From contig CAMLID010000023.1 in NCBI GenBank assembly GCA_946480055.1, positions 1 through 45,700 on the forward strand: 45,700 nucleotides of DNA, in the 5' to 3' direction. This DNA comes from an uncultured Lysobacter sp. GTDB taxonomy: Bacteria; Pseudomonadota; Gammaproteobacteria; Xanthomonadales; Xanthomonadaceae. Shown here one piece after another: positions 16,489 to 25,900 of the stretch. The translations under genes were made by a program, and so were the position numbers. Within the stretch, counting starts at the first letter, position 1; each line of letters opens with the position of its first letter. Under the pieces are notes generated by a model. That model saw nothing but the letters and a program-made list of their open reading frames with translations, had not been told where the DNA came from and did no database searches.

Positions 16489-17364
16489 TCAGGCCTCGCC
16501 CGGCGGCGGGCCCAGCTTCAACGACAGGTCGATCGCACGCACATGCTTGGTCAGGCCGCCGATCGAGATGCAGTCGACGCCGTCCTCGGCGATCGCGCGC
16601 AGGCCGGGCAGATCGACGCCGCCGGATACTTCCAGCGGGATCTTGCCGTCGTAGGGCGCAGCGGACGCGATCCGCACCGCCTCGCGCCGGGTCGCGGCGT
16701 CGAAGTCGTCGATCAGGATGCGGTCGCAGCCTTCGCTCAGGGCTTCGCGCAATTGCGCGATCGACTCGACCTCGACGATCAGCGGCAGGGTCGGGTGCAT
16801 CGCGCGTGCCGCATGGATAGCCGCGGTCAGCGAGCCGGCGGCGCGGACGTGGTTTTCCTTCAGCATCACCGCGTCGTACAGACCGATGCGGTGATTGACG
16901 CCGCCACCCACGCGCACCGCGTACTTCTGCGCCAGGCGCAGGCCGGGCAGGGTCTTGCGGGTGTCGAGGATCTTGGCGCGGGTGCCGCGCACGGCTTCGA
17001 CATAGGCCGCGGTGACGGTGGCCGTGGCCGACAGGGTCTGCATGAAATTCAGCGAAGCGCGCTCGGCGCTGACCAAGGCGCGTGCGCGGCCCTGCAGGGT
17101 CGCCAGCACGGTGCCGGCGGCGACGTGGTCGCCCTCGGCCACGCGCCAGGCGATGCGTACGTCCGGGTCCAGGGCGTGGTGGCAGGCGTCGAACCAGGGC
17201 CGGCCGCAGACCACCGCCGGTTCCTTGCACAGCAGGTAGGCGCTGTCGGCGATGTCCGGGAGCAGGGCGGCGGTGACGTCGCCGCCGCCGAGGTCTTCGG
17301 CCAGGGCCTGAGCGACGTCGGCTTCGACCTGTTCGGCCGGCGGCGGCACGATCGGCGCGCTCAT
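16489..17364 (-). CDS. nadC: Nicotinate-nucleotide pyrophosphorylase (carboxylating)
   Basis: A 291-residue quinolinate phosphoribosyltransferase that makes nicotinate mononucleotide in de novo NAD synthesis. The start at 17364 gives [17 protein letters not shown]. Family marks in order are ALAEDLGGGDVTAALLP, the substrate-recognition GRALVSAERASLNFMQTLS, and TRAKILDTRKTLPGLR with its catalytic-site Arg and Lys residues. GGGVNHRIGLYDAVMLKENH follows, then the barrel end LEVSGGVDLPGLRAIAEDGV and CISIGGLTKHV. The gene overlaps the UPF0434 gene upstream by four bases (17361-17364), so the two are one transcript. nadA and nadB are not in the window. Confidence 0.95.
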   Translation of the reverse strand: MSAPIVPPPAEQVEADVAQALAEDLGGGDVTAALLPDIADSAYLLCKEPAVVCGRPWFDACHHALDPDVRIAWRVAEGDHVAAGTVLATLQGRARALVSAERASLNFMQTLSATATVTAAYVEAVRGTRAKILDTRKTLPGLRLAQKYAVRVGGGVNHRIGLYDAVMLKENHVRAAGSLTAAIHAARAMHPTLPLIVEVESIAQLREALSEGCDRILIDDFDAATRREAVRIASAAPYDGKIPLEVSGGVDLPGLRAIAEDGVDCISIGGLTKHVRAIDLSLKLGPPPGEA

Positions 17365-17630
17365 GCCGACGGGAAGCCGTCGATCTGGACGGTGGCGACG
17401 GCCTCTTCGGCCAGCAGCACCGGGATGCCGTCGTCGATGCGGTAGACGGTCTTGCGGTCGCGGGTGATCAGGCCCTCGCGCAGAGCCTGGGTCTGCGCAG
17501 CGCCGTCGCCGCGGATCACGCCGCCGGCTGCGATCGCGGCGTTCAGCGCCTGCAGGCCGCGGTGGTCCAGCGGCAGCAGCGGCTGGCGGGTGACGGGGCA
17601 GACGAGCAGGTCCAACAGTTTGCGATCCAT
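17361..17630 (-). CDS. UPF0434/Trm112-like small protein (YcaR type)
   Basis: An 89-residue protein starting [20 protein letters not shown], the opening of the UPF0434/YcaR family, related to the Trm112 zinc-ribbon fold. Only one cysteine of the presumed metal site remains, so metal binding is doubtful. The C-terminal half has [19 protein letters not shown], the conserved DGIPVLL block of the family. Its role in bacteria is not settled. It overlaps nadC by four bases downstream and is divergent from purE with about 64 bases between starts. Confidence 0.88.
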   Translation of the reverse strand: MDRKLLDLLVCPVTRQPLLPLDHRGLQALNAAIAAGGVIRGDGAAQTQALREGLITRDRKTVYRIDDGIPVLLAEEAVATVQIDGFPSA

Positions 17631-17694
17631 ACGGTGCGGTGCCGATACGACGGGACAGGGCGTTAGAATACGTCTTTGCGCCAAGGCCCGACCA

Positions 17695-18228
17695 ATGTCC
17701 GCATCCGATTCGCCCGGTTCCGACCGCTCCGCGTCCGCCTCGCCGCCGCTGGTCGGCATCGTCATGGGCTCGCGTTCGGACTGGGAGACCATGCAGCACG
17801 CCGCCGCCAAGCTCGAGGCCCTGGGCGTGCCGCATGAGGTCCGCGTGGTCTCGGCGCACCGCACCCCGGACGTGCTGTTCGAATACGCCGATACGGCGGC
17901 CGCGCGCGGCCTGCGCGCGATCATCGCCGGCGCCGGCGGCGCCGCCCATCTGCCGGGCATGCTTGCGTCCAAGACCGCGGTGCCGGTGCTGGGCGTGCCG
18001 GTGCAGTCCAAGGCGCTCAACGGCATGGATTCGCTGCTGTCGATCGTGCAGATGCCGGCCGGCATCCCGGTGGCCACGTTCGCGATCGGCAACGCCGGCG
18101 CCGCCAACGCCGCGCTGTTCGCGGCCGCGCTGCTGGCGCCGGAACACGCCGCGATCGGTCAGGCGCTGAACGCGTTCCGCGCCAAGCAGACCGACGACGT
18201 GCTCGCCAACGACGACCCGCGCCGATGA
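17695..18228 (+). CDS. purE: N5-carboxyaminoimidazole ribonucleotide mutase
   Basis: A 177-residue class I PurE that converts N5-CAIR to CAIR in purine synthesis. The ATG at 17695 gives a Ser/Ala/Pro-rich N-terminal tail of about 18 residues before the enzyme core [19 protein letters not shown]. Further marks are [17 protein letters not shown] with the catalytic His, [35 protein letters not shown] and [20 protein letters not shown]. The stop overlaps the purK start by four bases (18225-18228), so PurE and PurK are made together. A -10-like TAGAAT lies at 17664-17669, but no good -35 box accompanies it. Confidence 0.96.
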   Translation: MSASDSPGSDRSASASPPLVGIVMGSRSDWETMQHAAAKLEALGVPHEVRVVSAHRTPDVLFEYADTAAARGLRAIIAGAGGAAHLPGMLASKTAVPVLGVPVQSKALNGMDSLLSIVQMPAGIPVATFAIGNAGAANAALFAAALLAPEHAAIGQALNAFRAKQTDDVLANDDPRR

Positions 18229-19391
18229 GTAGCGGTACGAGAAGCCCCGTGGTCGGCATCCTCGGCGGAGGACAGCTGGCCCGCATGCTGGCACTGTCCG
18301 GCGCGCCGCTGGGCCTGCGCTTCCTGGTCATGGACAGCGCCGACGACGCCTGCGCCGGTCAGTTCGCGCCGATGGTGGTGGGCGACTACACCGACCAGGC
18401 CGCGCTGGCCGAATTCGCGTCCAAGATCGACGTCGCCACCTTCGATTTCGAGAACGTGCCGGCCGAGTCCGGCCAATGGCTGGCCGAGCGCGTGCCGGTG
18501 TTCCCGAGCCCGCGCGCGCTGGGCGTGGCCCAGGACCGCTTGGCCGAGAAGACCCTGTTCCGCGAGCTCGGCATCCCGGTGCCCGAATTCGCCGATGTCG
18601 CCACTCGCGCGGCGCTGGACGCGGCGATCGCCGCGATCGGCACGCCGTGCATCCTCAAGACCCGCCGCCTGGGCTACGACGGCAAGGGCCAGTTCCGGAT
18701 CAAGACGCCGGCCGACGCCGACGCGGCCTGGGCCGCGCTGGGCGCGCAGGCGGCCACGGTCGGGCTGATCCTGGAAGGCTTCGTGCGCTTCGAGCGCGAG
18801 CTGTCGGTGGTCGCCGTGCGCGGCCGCGACGGCGAATTCCGGGCCTGGCCGCTGACCGAAAACTGGCACGTCGACGGCGTGCTTTCGGCCAGCCTCGCGC
18901 CCGCGCAGGCCGACGAGGCGCTCGCGCGCACCGCGCATGCGCACGCGCGCAAACTCGCCGAAGCGCTGGACTACGTCGGCGTGTTCGCGCTGGAACTGTT
19001 CTGCCGCGACGGCGAACTGCTCGCCAACGAACTCGCGCCGCGCGTGCACAACTCCGGCCATTGGACCATCGAAGGCAGCGAGACCTCGCAGTTCCAGAAC
19101 CATCTGCGTGCCGTGCTCGGCCTGCCGCTGGGCGACACGCGCATGCTCGGCCATGCCTGCATGCTCAACTGGATCGGCGAGATGCCCGCGGCCGCGCCGG
19201 TGTTGAACGAAGCCGGCGGCCACTGGCACGACTACGGCAAGTCCTCGCGCGACGGCCGCAAGGTCGGGCACGCGACGCTACGCGCGGACGCGCAGGACGG
19301 ACTGGCCACGGCGCTGGCCCGGGTCGGCGCGGCGCTGGGCCGCCAGTCGCAGGTCGCGCCGGTGATCGAGGCCTTGGGCCCGCGCTCGTAA
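18225..19391 (+). CDS. purK: N5-carboxyaminoimidazole ribonucleotide synthase
   Basis: A 388-residue ATP-grasp enzyme that carboxylates aminoimidazole ribonucleotide with bicarbonate, producing the PurE substrate. The N-terminal [20 protein letters not shown] is the nucleotide-fold start of PurK. ATP-grasp motifs include [32 protein letters not shown] and [20 protein letters not shown], followed by [20 protein letters not shown] with the AIR-binding residues. The C-terminal segment [19 protein letters not shown] is typical. It is translationally coupled to purE through the ATGA overlap. The next gene is 75 bases away. Confidence 0.96.
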   Translation: MSSGTRSPVVGILGGGQLARMLALSGAPLGLRFLVMDSADDACAGQFAPMVVGDYTDQAALAEFASKIDVATFDFENVPAESGQWLAERVPVFPSPRALGVAQDRLAEKTLFRELGIPVPEFADVATRAALDAAIAAIGTPCILKTRRLGYDGKGQFRIKTPADADAAWAALGAQAATVGLILEGFVRFERELSVVAVRGRDGEFRAWPLTENWHVDGVLSASLAPAQADEALARTAHAHARKLAEALDYVGVFALELFCRDGELLANELAPRVHNSGHWTIEGSETSQFQNHLRAVLGLPLGDTRMLGHACMLNWIGEMPAAAPVLNEAGGHWHDYGKSSRDGRKVGHATLRADAQDGLATALARVGAALGRQSQVAPVIEALGPRS

Positions 19392-19466
19392 ACTCGGGAT
19401 TCCGTCCAGGCGCATGCGACGCGCTGCGTCGGCATACGCTACCGCTCACGCACAGGGGATGCATGG

Positions 19467-19970
19467 ATGCACAAGATTCTGCTGATCGTCGTATTGCTGG
19501 CCGGTTGCTCTCAGGCGACCGACGCTAAAACCGTACTGGAGCGCGCCAAGGACGACAACGTGACCGAGGTGCCGACCGGCGATCCGGCCATGGAAGCCGC
19601 GTTCGCCAAGGCTCGCGCGTCGCTGGACGGTTTCCTGAAGCTCGAAAAGAACCCGCCACCGCACCTCTCGGCTTTCTCGGTCAAGGTCGGCATCGAGCAG
19701 GATGGTTACAAAGAATTTTTCTGGTTGTCCGATCTGGACGAAACCGCCCGCGGCTACTCCGCGATCATCGACAACCAGCCCGCGCGCGTGGACCGCGTGC
19801 GCCTGGGCCAGCGCTACGAGTTCGCGCGCGGCGAGATCGTCGACTGGACCTATCGCGACGACGAACGCAAGGCCACGCACGGCAACTTCACCGGCTGCGC
19901 CTTGCTCAGCCACGAGCCGCCGGAGCAGGCCGAAGCGTTCAAGCGCGAGTTCGGCCTCAGCTGCGACTGA
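19467..19970 (+). CDS. DUF2314 (YegJ-type) lipoprotein
   Basis: A 167-residue protein with a short lipoprotein signal peptide, MHKILLIVVLLAGCSQA, lipobox LAGC at residues 11-14. Ser at +2 predicts outer-membrane sorting. The body matches the DUF2314 family: MEAAFAKARASLDGFLKLE, then FSVKVGIEQDGYKEFFWLSD, and the conserved RYEFARGEIVDWTYRD. The family is often described from YegJ; its role is unknown. It stands alone between purK and the convergent sodB gene. Confidence 0.85.
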   Translation: MHKILLIVVLLAGCSQATDAKTVLERAKDDNVTEVPTGDPAMEAAFAKARASLDGFLKLEKNPPPHLSAFSVKVGIEQDGYKEFFWLSDLDETARGYSAIIDNQPARVDRVRLGQRYEFARGEIVDWTYRDDERKATHGNFTGCALLSHEPPEQAEAFKREFGLSCD

Positions 19971-20003
19971 GCGGGCCGATCGCGGGTCGCTTATTTCAGG
20001 TGG

Positions 20004-20078
20004 TGTAGGGTGCGGTGGCAACCGCACCGTTCGCGGTTGCGCGACGATGCGGTTCGCTTTCGGCCCACCACATCCTAC
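20004..20078. repeat. Dispersed repeat with imperfect inverted ends
   Basis: The left end GTGTAGGGTGCGGTGG (near 20004) and the right end CCACCACATCCTAC (to 20078) are imperfect inverted copies. An inner pair (TGCGGTGGCAACCGCA) is itself palindromic. The right part shares TGCGGTTCGC and CATCCTAC with 16312-16340. It is located in the convergent gap between the DUF2314 and sodB genes. Confidence 0.6.
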
Positions 20079-20100
20079 GGGTGCATGAAACGCCAAAGAA

Positions 20101-20126
20101 AAACGGCCGGGTTTCCCCGGCCGTTT
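20101..20126 (-). terminator. Intrinsic terminator of sodB
   Basis: An 11-base perfect stem (20101-20111 with 20116-20126) closes a four-base loop. Read on the minus strand it is followed by TTTTTCTTT, an intrinsic terminator 24 bases past the sodB stop. The hairpin, including its loop, is identical in sequence to the one after the TonB receptor at 26209-26234. Confidence 0.88.
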
Positions 20127-20149
20127 CGCGTACCGCACGGGCGCGTCGC

Positions 20150-20743
20150 TTACTTCAGGTTCGAAGCCACGAAGTCCCAGTTGACCAGGTTCCAGAACGA
20201 CTCGACGTACTTCGGGCGAGCGTTGCGGTAGTCGATGTAGTAGGCGTGTTCCCACACGTCGCAGGTCAGCAGCGGGGTGTCTTCGCCGGTGAGCGGCGTG
20301 CCGGCGTTGGAGGTGCTGACCAGGGCCAGCGAGCCGTCCGGACGCTGCACCAGCCAGCCCCAGCCCGAGCCGAAGGTGCCGACGGTGACCTTGGTGAACT
20401 CGTCCTTGAACTTGGCGAAGTCGCCGAAGGCCTTGTTGATGGCGTCGGCCAGTTTGCCGGTCGGTTCGCCGCCGCCACGCCCTTGAGGGGCCGCCGGCGA
20501 GAGACAGTTCCAATAGAACGTGTGGTTCCAGATCTGCGCCGCGTTGTTGAACACGCCGCCCTGCGACTTGCGGATGATGTCCTCGAGCGACATGTCGGCG
20601 AACTCGGTGCCGGGGATCATGTTGTTGAGGTTGGTCACGTAGGCCTGATGATGCTTGCCGTAGTGGAAGTCGATGGTCTCGCCGGAGATGTGCGGCTCGA
20701 GTGCGGTGCGGTCGTAGGGCAGGGCGGGCAGTTCGATGGCCAT
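20150..20743 (-). CDS. sodB: Iron superoxide dismutase
   Basis: A 197-residue cytoplasmic superoxide dismutase. The N-terminal [20 protein letters not shown] is typical of FeSOD. Metal ligands visible by alignment memory are H27 (DFHYGKHH), H74 (WNHTFYW), D162 and H166 ([19 protein letters not shown]). Q70 in [11 protein letters not shown], in the first half rather than the C-terminal half, marks the iron type rather than the manganese type. A strong ribosome binding site (AAGGAG) precedes the ATG at 20743. It is divergent from the glutaredoxin gene and has its own terminator, so it is likely monocistronic. Confidence 0.95.
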   Translation of the reverse strand: MAIELPALPYDRTALEPHISGETIDFHYGKHHQAYVTNLNNMIPGTEFADMSLEDIIRKSQGGVFNNAAQIWNHTFYWNCLSPAAPQGRGGGEPTGKLADAINKAFGDFAKFKDEFTKVTVGTFGSGWGWLVQRPDGSLALVSTSNAGTPLTGEDTPLLTCDVWEHAYYIDYRNARPKYVESFWNLVNWDFVASNLK

Positions 20744-20913
20744 TGGCGGGCTCCTTGCTGGATTCTGGGGGCTGGCTAGGGGGAGGCGACGGGGTGCGTA
20801 CCGCTGCCGGGTCGCGTGTCCGCTGCCGTGAAGGCTTACAATTGCCCATTCTATCCCCACGCCCTGTTGCCTGAACGTATACGGCGCAACAGAGCATTGC
20901 AGGAGTTGCCCCC

Positions 20914-21234
20914 ATGTCCGTTATGGAGCGGATCCAGGCCGAAGTTGAAGGCCACCCGATCGTTCTTTTCATGAAGGGAACCGCGCAGTTCCCGATGTGC
21001 GGTTTTTCCAGCCGCGCAGTGCAGGCGCTCAAGTCCGCCGGCGCGACCGTGCTGCATACGGTCAACGTGCTCGAGGATCCGGAGATCCGCGCCAACCTGC
21101 CGCGCTATTCCAACTGGCCGACCTTCCCGCAGTTGTTCATCCACGGCGAGCTGATCGGCGGGTGCGACATCACCCTGGAGCTGTTCGAGTCCGGCGAGCT
21201 GGCGCGCATGATCAGCGAGACCCAGCGCCAGTGA
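20914..21234 (+). CDS. grxD: Monothiol glutaredoxin, CGFS type
   Basis: A 106-residue monothiol glutaredoxin of the Grx4 family, which carries and delivers [2Fe-2S] clusters. The active site is CGFS at residues 29-32, in [19 protein letters not shown]. The glutathione-binding segments [19 protein letters not shown] and [10 protein letters not shown] follow in order. Length matches the single-domain bacterial form. The stop overlaps the GTG start of the SDR gene by four bases (GTGA, 21231-21234), so the two are coupled. Divergent sodB nearby suggests a shared iron/oxidative context, but this is only inference. Confidence 0.95.
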   Translation: MSVMERIQAEVEGHPIVLFMKGTAQFPMCGFSSRAVQALKSAGATVLHTVNVLEDPEIRANLPRYSNWPTFPQLFIHGELIGGCDITLELFESGELARMISETQRQ

Positions 21235-21989
21235 GCGCGCTCGCGGCATCGGCCGATGCGGCCGCGCTGGCCGATCGCGTGGTCCTGGTCAGCGGCGCGC
21301 AGGGCGGTCTCGGCACCGCCGCGGCCCAGGCCTGCGCGCGCGCAGGCGCCACCGTGGTGTTGCTGGGGCGCAAGCCGGCCAAGTTGAACCGCGTCTACGA
21401 TGCGGTCGCCAAACTCGGCCCCGAGCCCGTGCTGTACCCGCTGGACCTGGAAGGCGCCGCGCCCGACGACTACGCCGAACTGGCGCAGCGCATCGGCGAC
21501 GAATTCGGCCGGCTCGACGGCGTACTGCATTGCGCCGCCGACTTCCCCGGCCTGACCCCGCTGCTGCAGACCGACCCGGCCGCGTTCGCGCGCGCCATCC
21601 ACGTCAACCTCACCGCGCGCTGGTGGCTGTCGCAGGCCTGCCTGCCGCTGCTCGCTAAGGCGTCGGACGCCGCGCTGGTGTTCGCCCTGGACGACCCGGC
21701 CCGGGTCGGCCGCGCCTACTGGGGTGGCTACGGCCTGGCCCAGCATTCGTTGGCCGCGCTGGTCGGCATGCTCCACGCCGAGCTCGGCAATGGTCCGGTC
21801 CGCGTCGCCGGCCTGCAGCCGGGTCCGATGCGCACCGCGCTGCGCGGCAAGGCCTATGTCGAAGAGAACGACCGCGAGGCCCGCGACCCGGCCGACTACG
21901 CCGCCGCTTGCGTGACCCTGCTGTCGGCCGCCGGCGCCGCTCACCGCGGCCAGGTCTGGCATCCGCTGCCGGAGCGCGCCGCGCCGTGA
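21231..21989 (+). CDS. Short-chain dehydrogenase/reductase (YciK type)
   Basis: A 252-residue SDR oxidoreductase. I start it at the GTG at 21231, overlapping the grxD stop. The resulting N-terminus leads into RVVLVSGAQGGLGTAAAQAC, the TGxxxGxG-type cofactor loop in the form SGAQGGLG. Further marks are the strand-helix LYPLDLEG, GVLHCAADFPGL in place of the NNAG motif, and the YGLAQHSLAAL region. The latter is a YxxxK equivalent in which Lys is replaced by His, an unusual feature that could affect activity. It resembles YciK. It overlaps the MarC gene by four bases, forming a grxD-SDR-marC operon. Confidence 0.85.
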   Translation: MSALAASADAAALADRVVLVSGAQGGLGTAAAQACARAGATVVLLGRKPAKLNRVYDAVAKLGPEPVLYPLDLEGAAPDDYAELAQRIGDEFGRLDGVLHCAADFPGLTPLLQTDPAAFARAIHVNLTARWWLSQACLPLLAKASDAALVFALDDPARVGRAYWGGYGLAQHSLAALVGMLHAELGNGPVRVAGLQPGPMRTALRGKAYVEENDREARDPADYAAACVTLLSAAGAAHRGQVWHPLPERAAP

Positions 21990-22582
21990 CCATCGCCTCG
22001 GCCGCGCTGCTGCTGTTCCTGATCCTGGACCCGCTGGGCAACATCCCGGTGTTCCTGAGCCTGCTGCGCGGCCTGCCGCCGAAGCGGCAGCGGATCGTGC
22101 TGGCGCGGGAGCTGCTGATCGCGCTGGGTGTGCTGATGCTGTTCCTGTGGGGCGGCAAGTACGCCCTGGAGCTGATGCACCTGCGCCAGGAGTCGGTCTC
22201 GATCGCCGGCGGCATCGTCCTGTTCCTGATCGGCATCCGCATGATCTTCCCGCCGCCGGAAGGTCTGATGGGCGAGCTGCCCGAGGGCGAGCCCTTCATC
22301 GTGCCGATGGCGATCCCGCTGGTGGCCGGCCCCTCGGGCATGGCCGCGGTGATGCTGATGGGCAGCAACGAGCCCACCCGCCTGGGCGATTGGAGCCTGG
22401 CGCTGATGATCGCCTGGGGCGCGACCGCGGCGATCCTGTTCTCGGCCACCTTGCTCTACAAGCTGCTGGGCCGGCGCGCCCTGATCGCGATCGAGCGCCT
22501 GATGGGCATGCTGCTGGTGGCGATCTCGGTGCAGATGTTCCTGGACGGCCTCGGGACCTACCTGCAGATTTCCCCGCCCTGA
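21986..22582 (+). CDS. MarC family integral membrane protein
   Basis: A 198-residue membrane protein of the MarC/YhgN family (UPF0056). The start is the GTG at 21986, overlapping the SDR stop; it gives MTIASAALLLFLILDPLGNIPVF, the conserved family opening. About six hydrophobic helices follow. VPMAIPLVAGPSGMAAVMLM is the family's central signature, and the end reads RLMGMLLVAISVQMFLDGLG. The name comes from proximity to mar genes in E. coli; a role in antibiotic resistance was not upheld and transport substrates are unknown. No terminator is evident in the first bases downstream. Confidence 0.9.
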   Translation: MTIASAALLLFLILDPLGNIPVFLSLLRGLPPKRQRIVLARELLIALGVLMLFLWGGKYALELMHLRQESVSIAGGIVLFLIGIRMIFPPPEGLMGELPEGEPFIVPMAIPLVAGPSGMAAVMLMGSNEPTRLGDWSLALMIAWGATAAILFSATLLYKLLGRRALIAIERLMGMLLVAISVQMFLDGLGTYLQISPP

Positions 22583-22714
22583 AGAACCTCGGGCCCGGCC
22601 GCGACCGCGTGCCCGTCCGGTGCCGGCAGGCACGAGCTAAGTGCCTGTCCGATATCGCAAAGCCACGCGGCAGGCGCCCTGGACTTTGCCGCAGTAGCCG
22701 GTTCAGCTTGGACC

Positions 22715-22794
22715 GCGGTCACCGTGTGACAAGCCTTGACGGCGGTCACGTCTCTGTCACACAGCCCACTTAGCCTGTTAAACTGCTGTTAACC
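22715..22794 (+). promoter_or_regulatory. Repeat-rich upstream region of the TonB receptor gene
   Basis: The 336-base gap before the TonB receptor has no supportable gene. It contains a direct repeat GCGGTCAC at 22715-22722 and 22742-22749, 27 bases apart. It also has an inverted pair GTGTGAC (22724-22730) and GTCACAC (22756-22762), and an inverted pair GTTAA/TTAAC around 22777-22794. The 27-base spacing and the AT-rich GTTAAACTGCTGTTAAC element suggest a regulator binding region and -10 area. I could not define one convincing promoter. Confidence 0.4.
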
Positions 22795-22918
22795 CGGCGG
22801 GGCTGCACGCGCTGCACCCGGGTAGGGGCGGAACACCACCAGTCTTTGGCGTATGGCGCATTGCGCCCGCCGACTCACGCCAAGAATTCCACGTATCCCA
22901 CGCACTGAGGCCATCGTA

Positions 22919-25900
22919 ATGACCCATCCGAATAGCGTCCGGTTGTCCAAGCTCACGCTTGGTCTGCTTGCCGTTCTTGCCACCGCGCCCGTATTCGCGC
23001 AGAGCACGTCCGCCGGCGTCGCCGGTCGCGTGGTCGGCGCAGATGGTCAACCCGTCGTAGGCGCCGAAGTCACGATCACCCACTCCGAGTCGGGCACCGT
23101 CAGCCGTGCCGTGACCGACGCCGACGGCCGCTACAACGCGCGCGGTCTGCGTGTCGGTGGTCCGTACGTGATCACCACCACCAAGGAAGGCGCCGGCACC
23201 GGTTCGCAGGACGGCGTGTTCCTGAACCTCGACAAGGTCAACAACGTCGACGTGTCCTTGAACAATTCGGTCACCACGCTGGAATCGGTCCAGGCCGTGT
23301 CCTACGGCGGCTCGGAAGTGTTCAGCGCGACCAAGATGGGCGCCGGCTCCAACGTGACCCGCCAGCAGCTGGAATCGTTCCCGTCGATCAACCGCAACCT
23401 GCAGGACTACGTCCGCCTCGACCCGCGCGTCGCGCAGACCGACAAGTCGCGTAACGAAATCTCGGTCGGCGGCCAGAACCCGCGCTACAACGTGGTCCGC
23501 GTCGACGGCATCAGCACCGCCGACTCGTTCGGTCTGGAATCCAACAGCCTGCCGACCCCGCGCCAGCCGTTCTCGATGGACACCATCGACGAAGTGGCGG
23601 TCGACGTCGCCAACTACGACGTCACCATCTCCGGCGGCACCGGCGGCGTGATCAACGCCGTGACCAAGTCGGGCACCAACGAGTTCCACGGCTCGCTGTA
23701 CGGCATCTACCGCGACGGCGACTGGTCCGGCAAGAACCGCAACAACATCCGCCCGCAGCTGTTCGACAACGAGACCACCTACGGCGCGACCTTCGGCGGC
23801 CCGCTGATCAAGGACAAGCTGTTCTTCTTCGCCAACTACGAGAACTACAAGGGCAAGGGTCTGTTCACCGGTAACTCCGGTTTCGGTCCGGTGGGTTCGG
23901 GCGAGAGCAACATCGTCAACATCACCCAGCAGCAGATCGACGAAGTCATCCGTCTGGCCGGCCTCAAGGGCTTCAACCCGGGCACGCTGGCCAAGCCGGC
24001 GCTGAACTCGGAAGCCGAAGAGTACGGCATCAAGATCGACTGGAACATCACCGACAACCACCGCGCCAGCTTCCGCTACAGCAAGTCCGAGCAGAACACC
24101 GCCAACCTGCAGGGCTTCGGCAACACCACGCTGGCGCTGAATACCTACCACTACGTGCGCGACTTCGAACTCGAGTCGTACACCGCGCAGCTGTTCAGCG
24201 ACTGGACCGACAACTTCTCCACCGAAGCTAAGATCTCGTACCGCGACTACTCGGCCGTGCGTAACCCGCTGGCCGATCTGCCGGCGATCGCGATCCGCAT
24301 CGGCTCGGCCACGCTGAACCTGGGCACCGAAGAGAACACCCACGCCAACGTGCTGGAGACCACCACGAAGAACGCGTTCTTCGCCGGTAACCTGTTCCTC
24401 GGCGACCACACCCTGAAGTTCGGTCTGGACTACGAAGAGAACGAGGTCTACAACCTGTTCGGCCGCCGCATCAACGGCGTCTACACCTTCGACTGCATCA
24501 ATACGGTCGCCAATCCGAACACCGGTGCCGGTTGCGCCAAGTCGTTCGAGAGCGGCATCTCCAGCCGTTACCAGCTGTTCTATCCGCGTGGCGGCGACAT
24601 CAACAACATGGCTGCCGAGTTCAAGCTCAAGAACCTGGGCTTGTTCGTGCAGGACAGCTGGGCGGTCAACAACAACCTGACCCTGACCTTCGGCGTGCGC
24701 TACGACGAGCCGATGGTCGATCAGAAGCCGACCTTCAATGCCGCAGCGTCGACCGCCTTTGGCTATCGCAACGACGCGACCATCGACGGTAATGGCCTGT
24801 TCTCGCCGCGCTTCGGTTTCAACTACACCTTCGACAGCGAGCGCCCGACCCAGCTGCGTGGCGGTATCGGCCTGTTCCAGGGCTCGGCGGCGACCGTGTG
24901 GCTGGCCAACCCCTACGCCAACAACGGCGTGTCGTACACCGACTACTTCTTCTCCAACGGCATCACCCGTTTCGATCCGGATCCGGCCGACCAGCTCGGC
25001 CAGTTCACCCCGGGCACGGGCGGCACCCAGTCGGTGGACTTCATCGATCCCGACCTGGGCCAGCCGTCCGTATGGAAGGCCAACCTGGCGTTCGACACCG
25101 AGCTGCCGTGGTGGGGCGTTGTCGGCGCCGCCGAAGTGGTGTTGACCTCGGTCAAGGAAGGCATCTACTACCAGCAGCTGAACCTGGGCGCTCCGACCTT
25201 CATCGGTCAGGACGGCCGCGCGATCTACTGGAACAACACGGGTGCCAACAACGGCCTGCGCCCGAACAGCTGGAATCAGCTGGGCACCGGCACCGGTACC
25301 GATGCGCGCTTCAACCGCAACCGCGGTTACAACGACGCGATCATCGCCCGTTCGACCAGCAAGGGCGAAAGCCAGCAGCTGACTCTGTCGTTGAACAAGC
25401 CGTTCAACGAGAGCGACTGGTCCTGGTTGCTTGCTTACACCTACACCCACGCCAACGAAGTCAGCCCGCTGACCAGCTCGACCTCGGGCTCGCAGCTGGG
25501 CAACGTGGCGGTGTTCCAGGCCAACGAAGAGGTCTCGTCGACCTCCAGCTACGAGATCAAGAACCGCTTCACCGCGGCGGTCAGCTGGAAGCACGCCTTC
25601 TTCGGCGACTACAACACCAGCGTGTCGATGTTCTACGAAGGCCGTTCGGGCCGTCCGTACAGCTACACCTTCGACAACGACGCCAACGGCGACGGTCGCG
25701 CCAACGACCTGCTGTACATCCCCAAGGACCTCACCGACGTGGTGTTCGGCAGCGCGGCGGAAGCCGCAGGCTTCTGGGCGTTCGTGAACTCGAACGACTA
25801 CCTGAGCCAGCACAAGGGCCAAGTCGCCGAGCGCAACGCCGCGCACGGCCGTTGGGTCAACCAGTTCGACATGCGCATCTCGCAGGAGATCCCGGGCTTC

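Noticed and set aside
22724..22762. A CRP/Clp binding site (TGTGA-N6-TCACA)
   Set aside because: The half-sites GTGTGAC and GTCACAC are 25 bases apart, far from the six-base spacing required.
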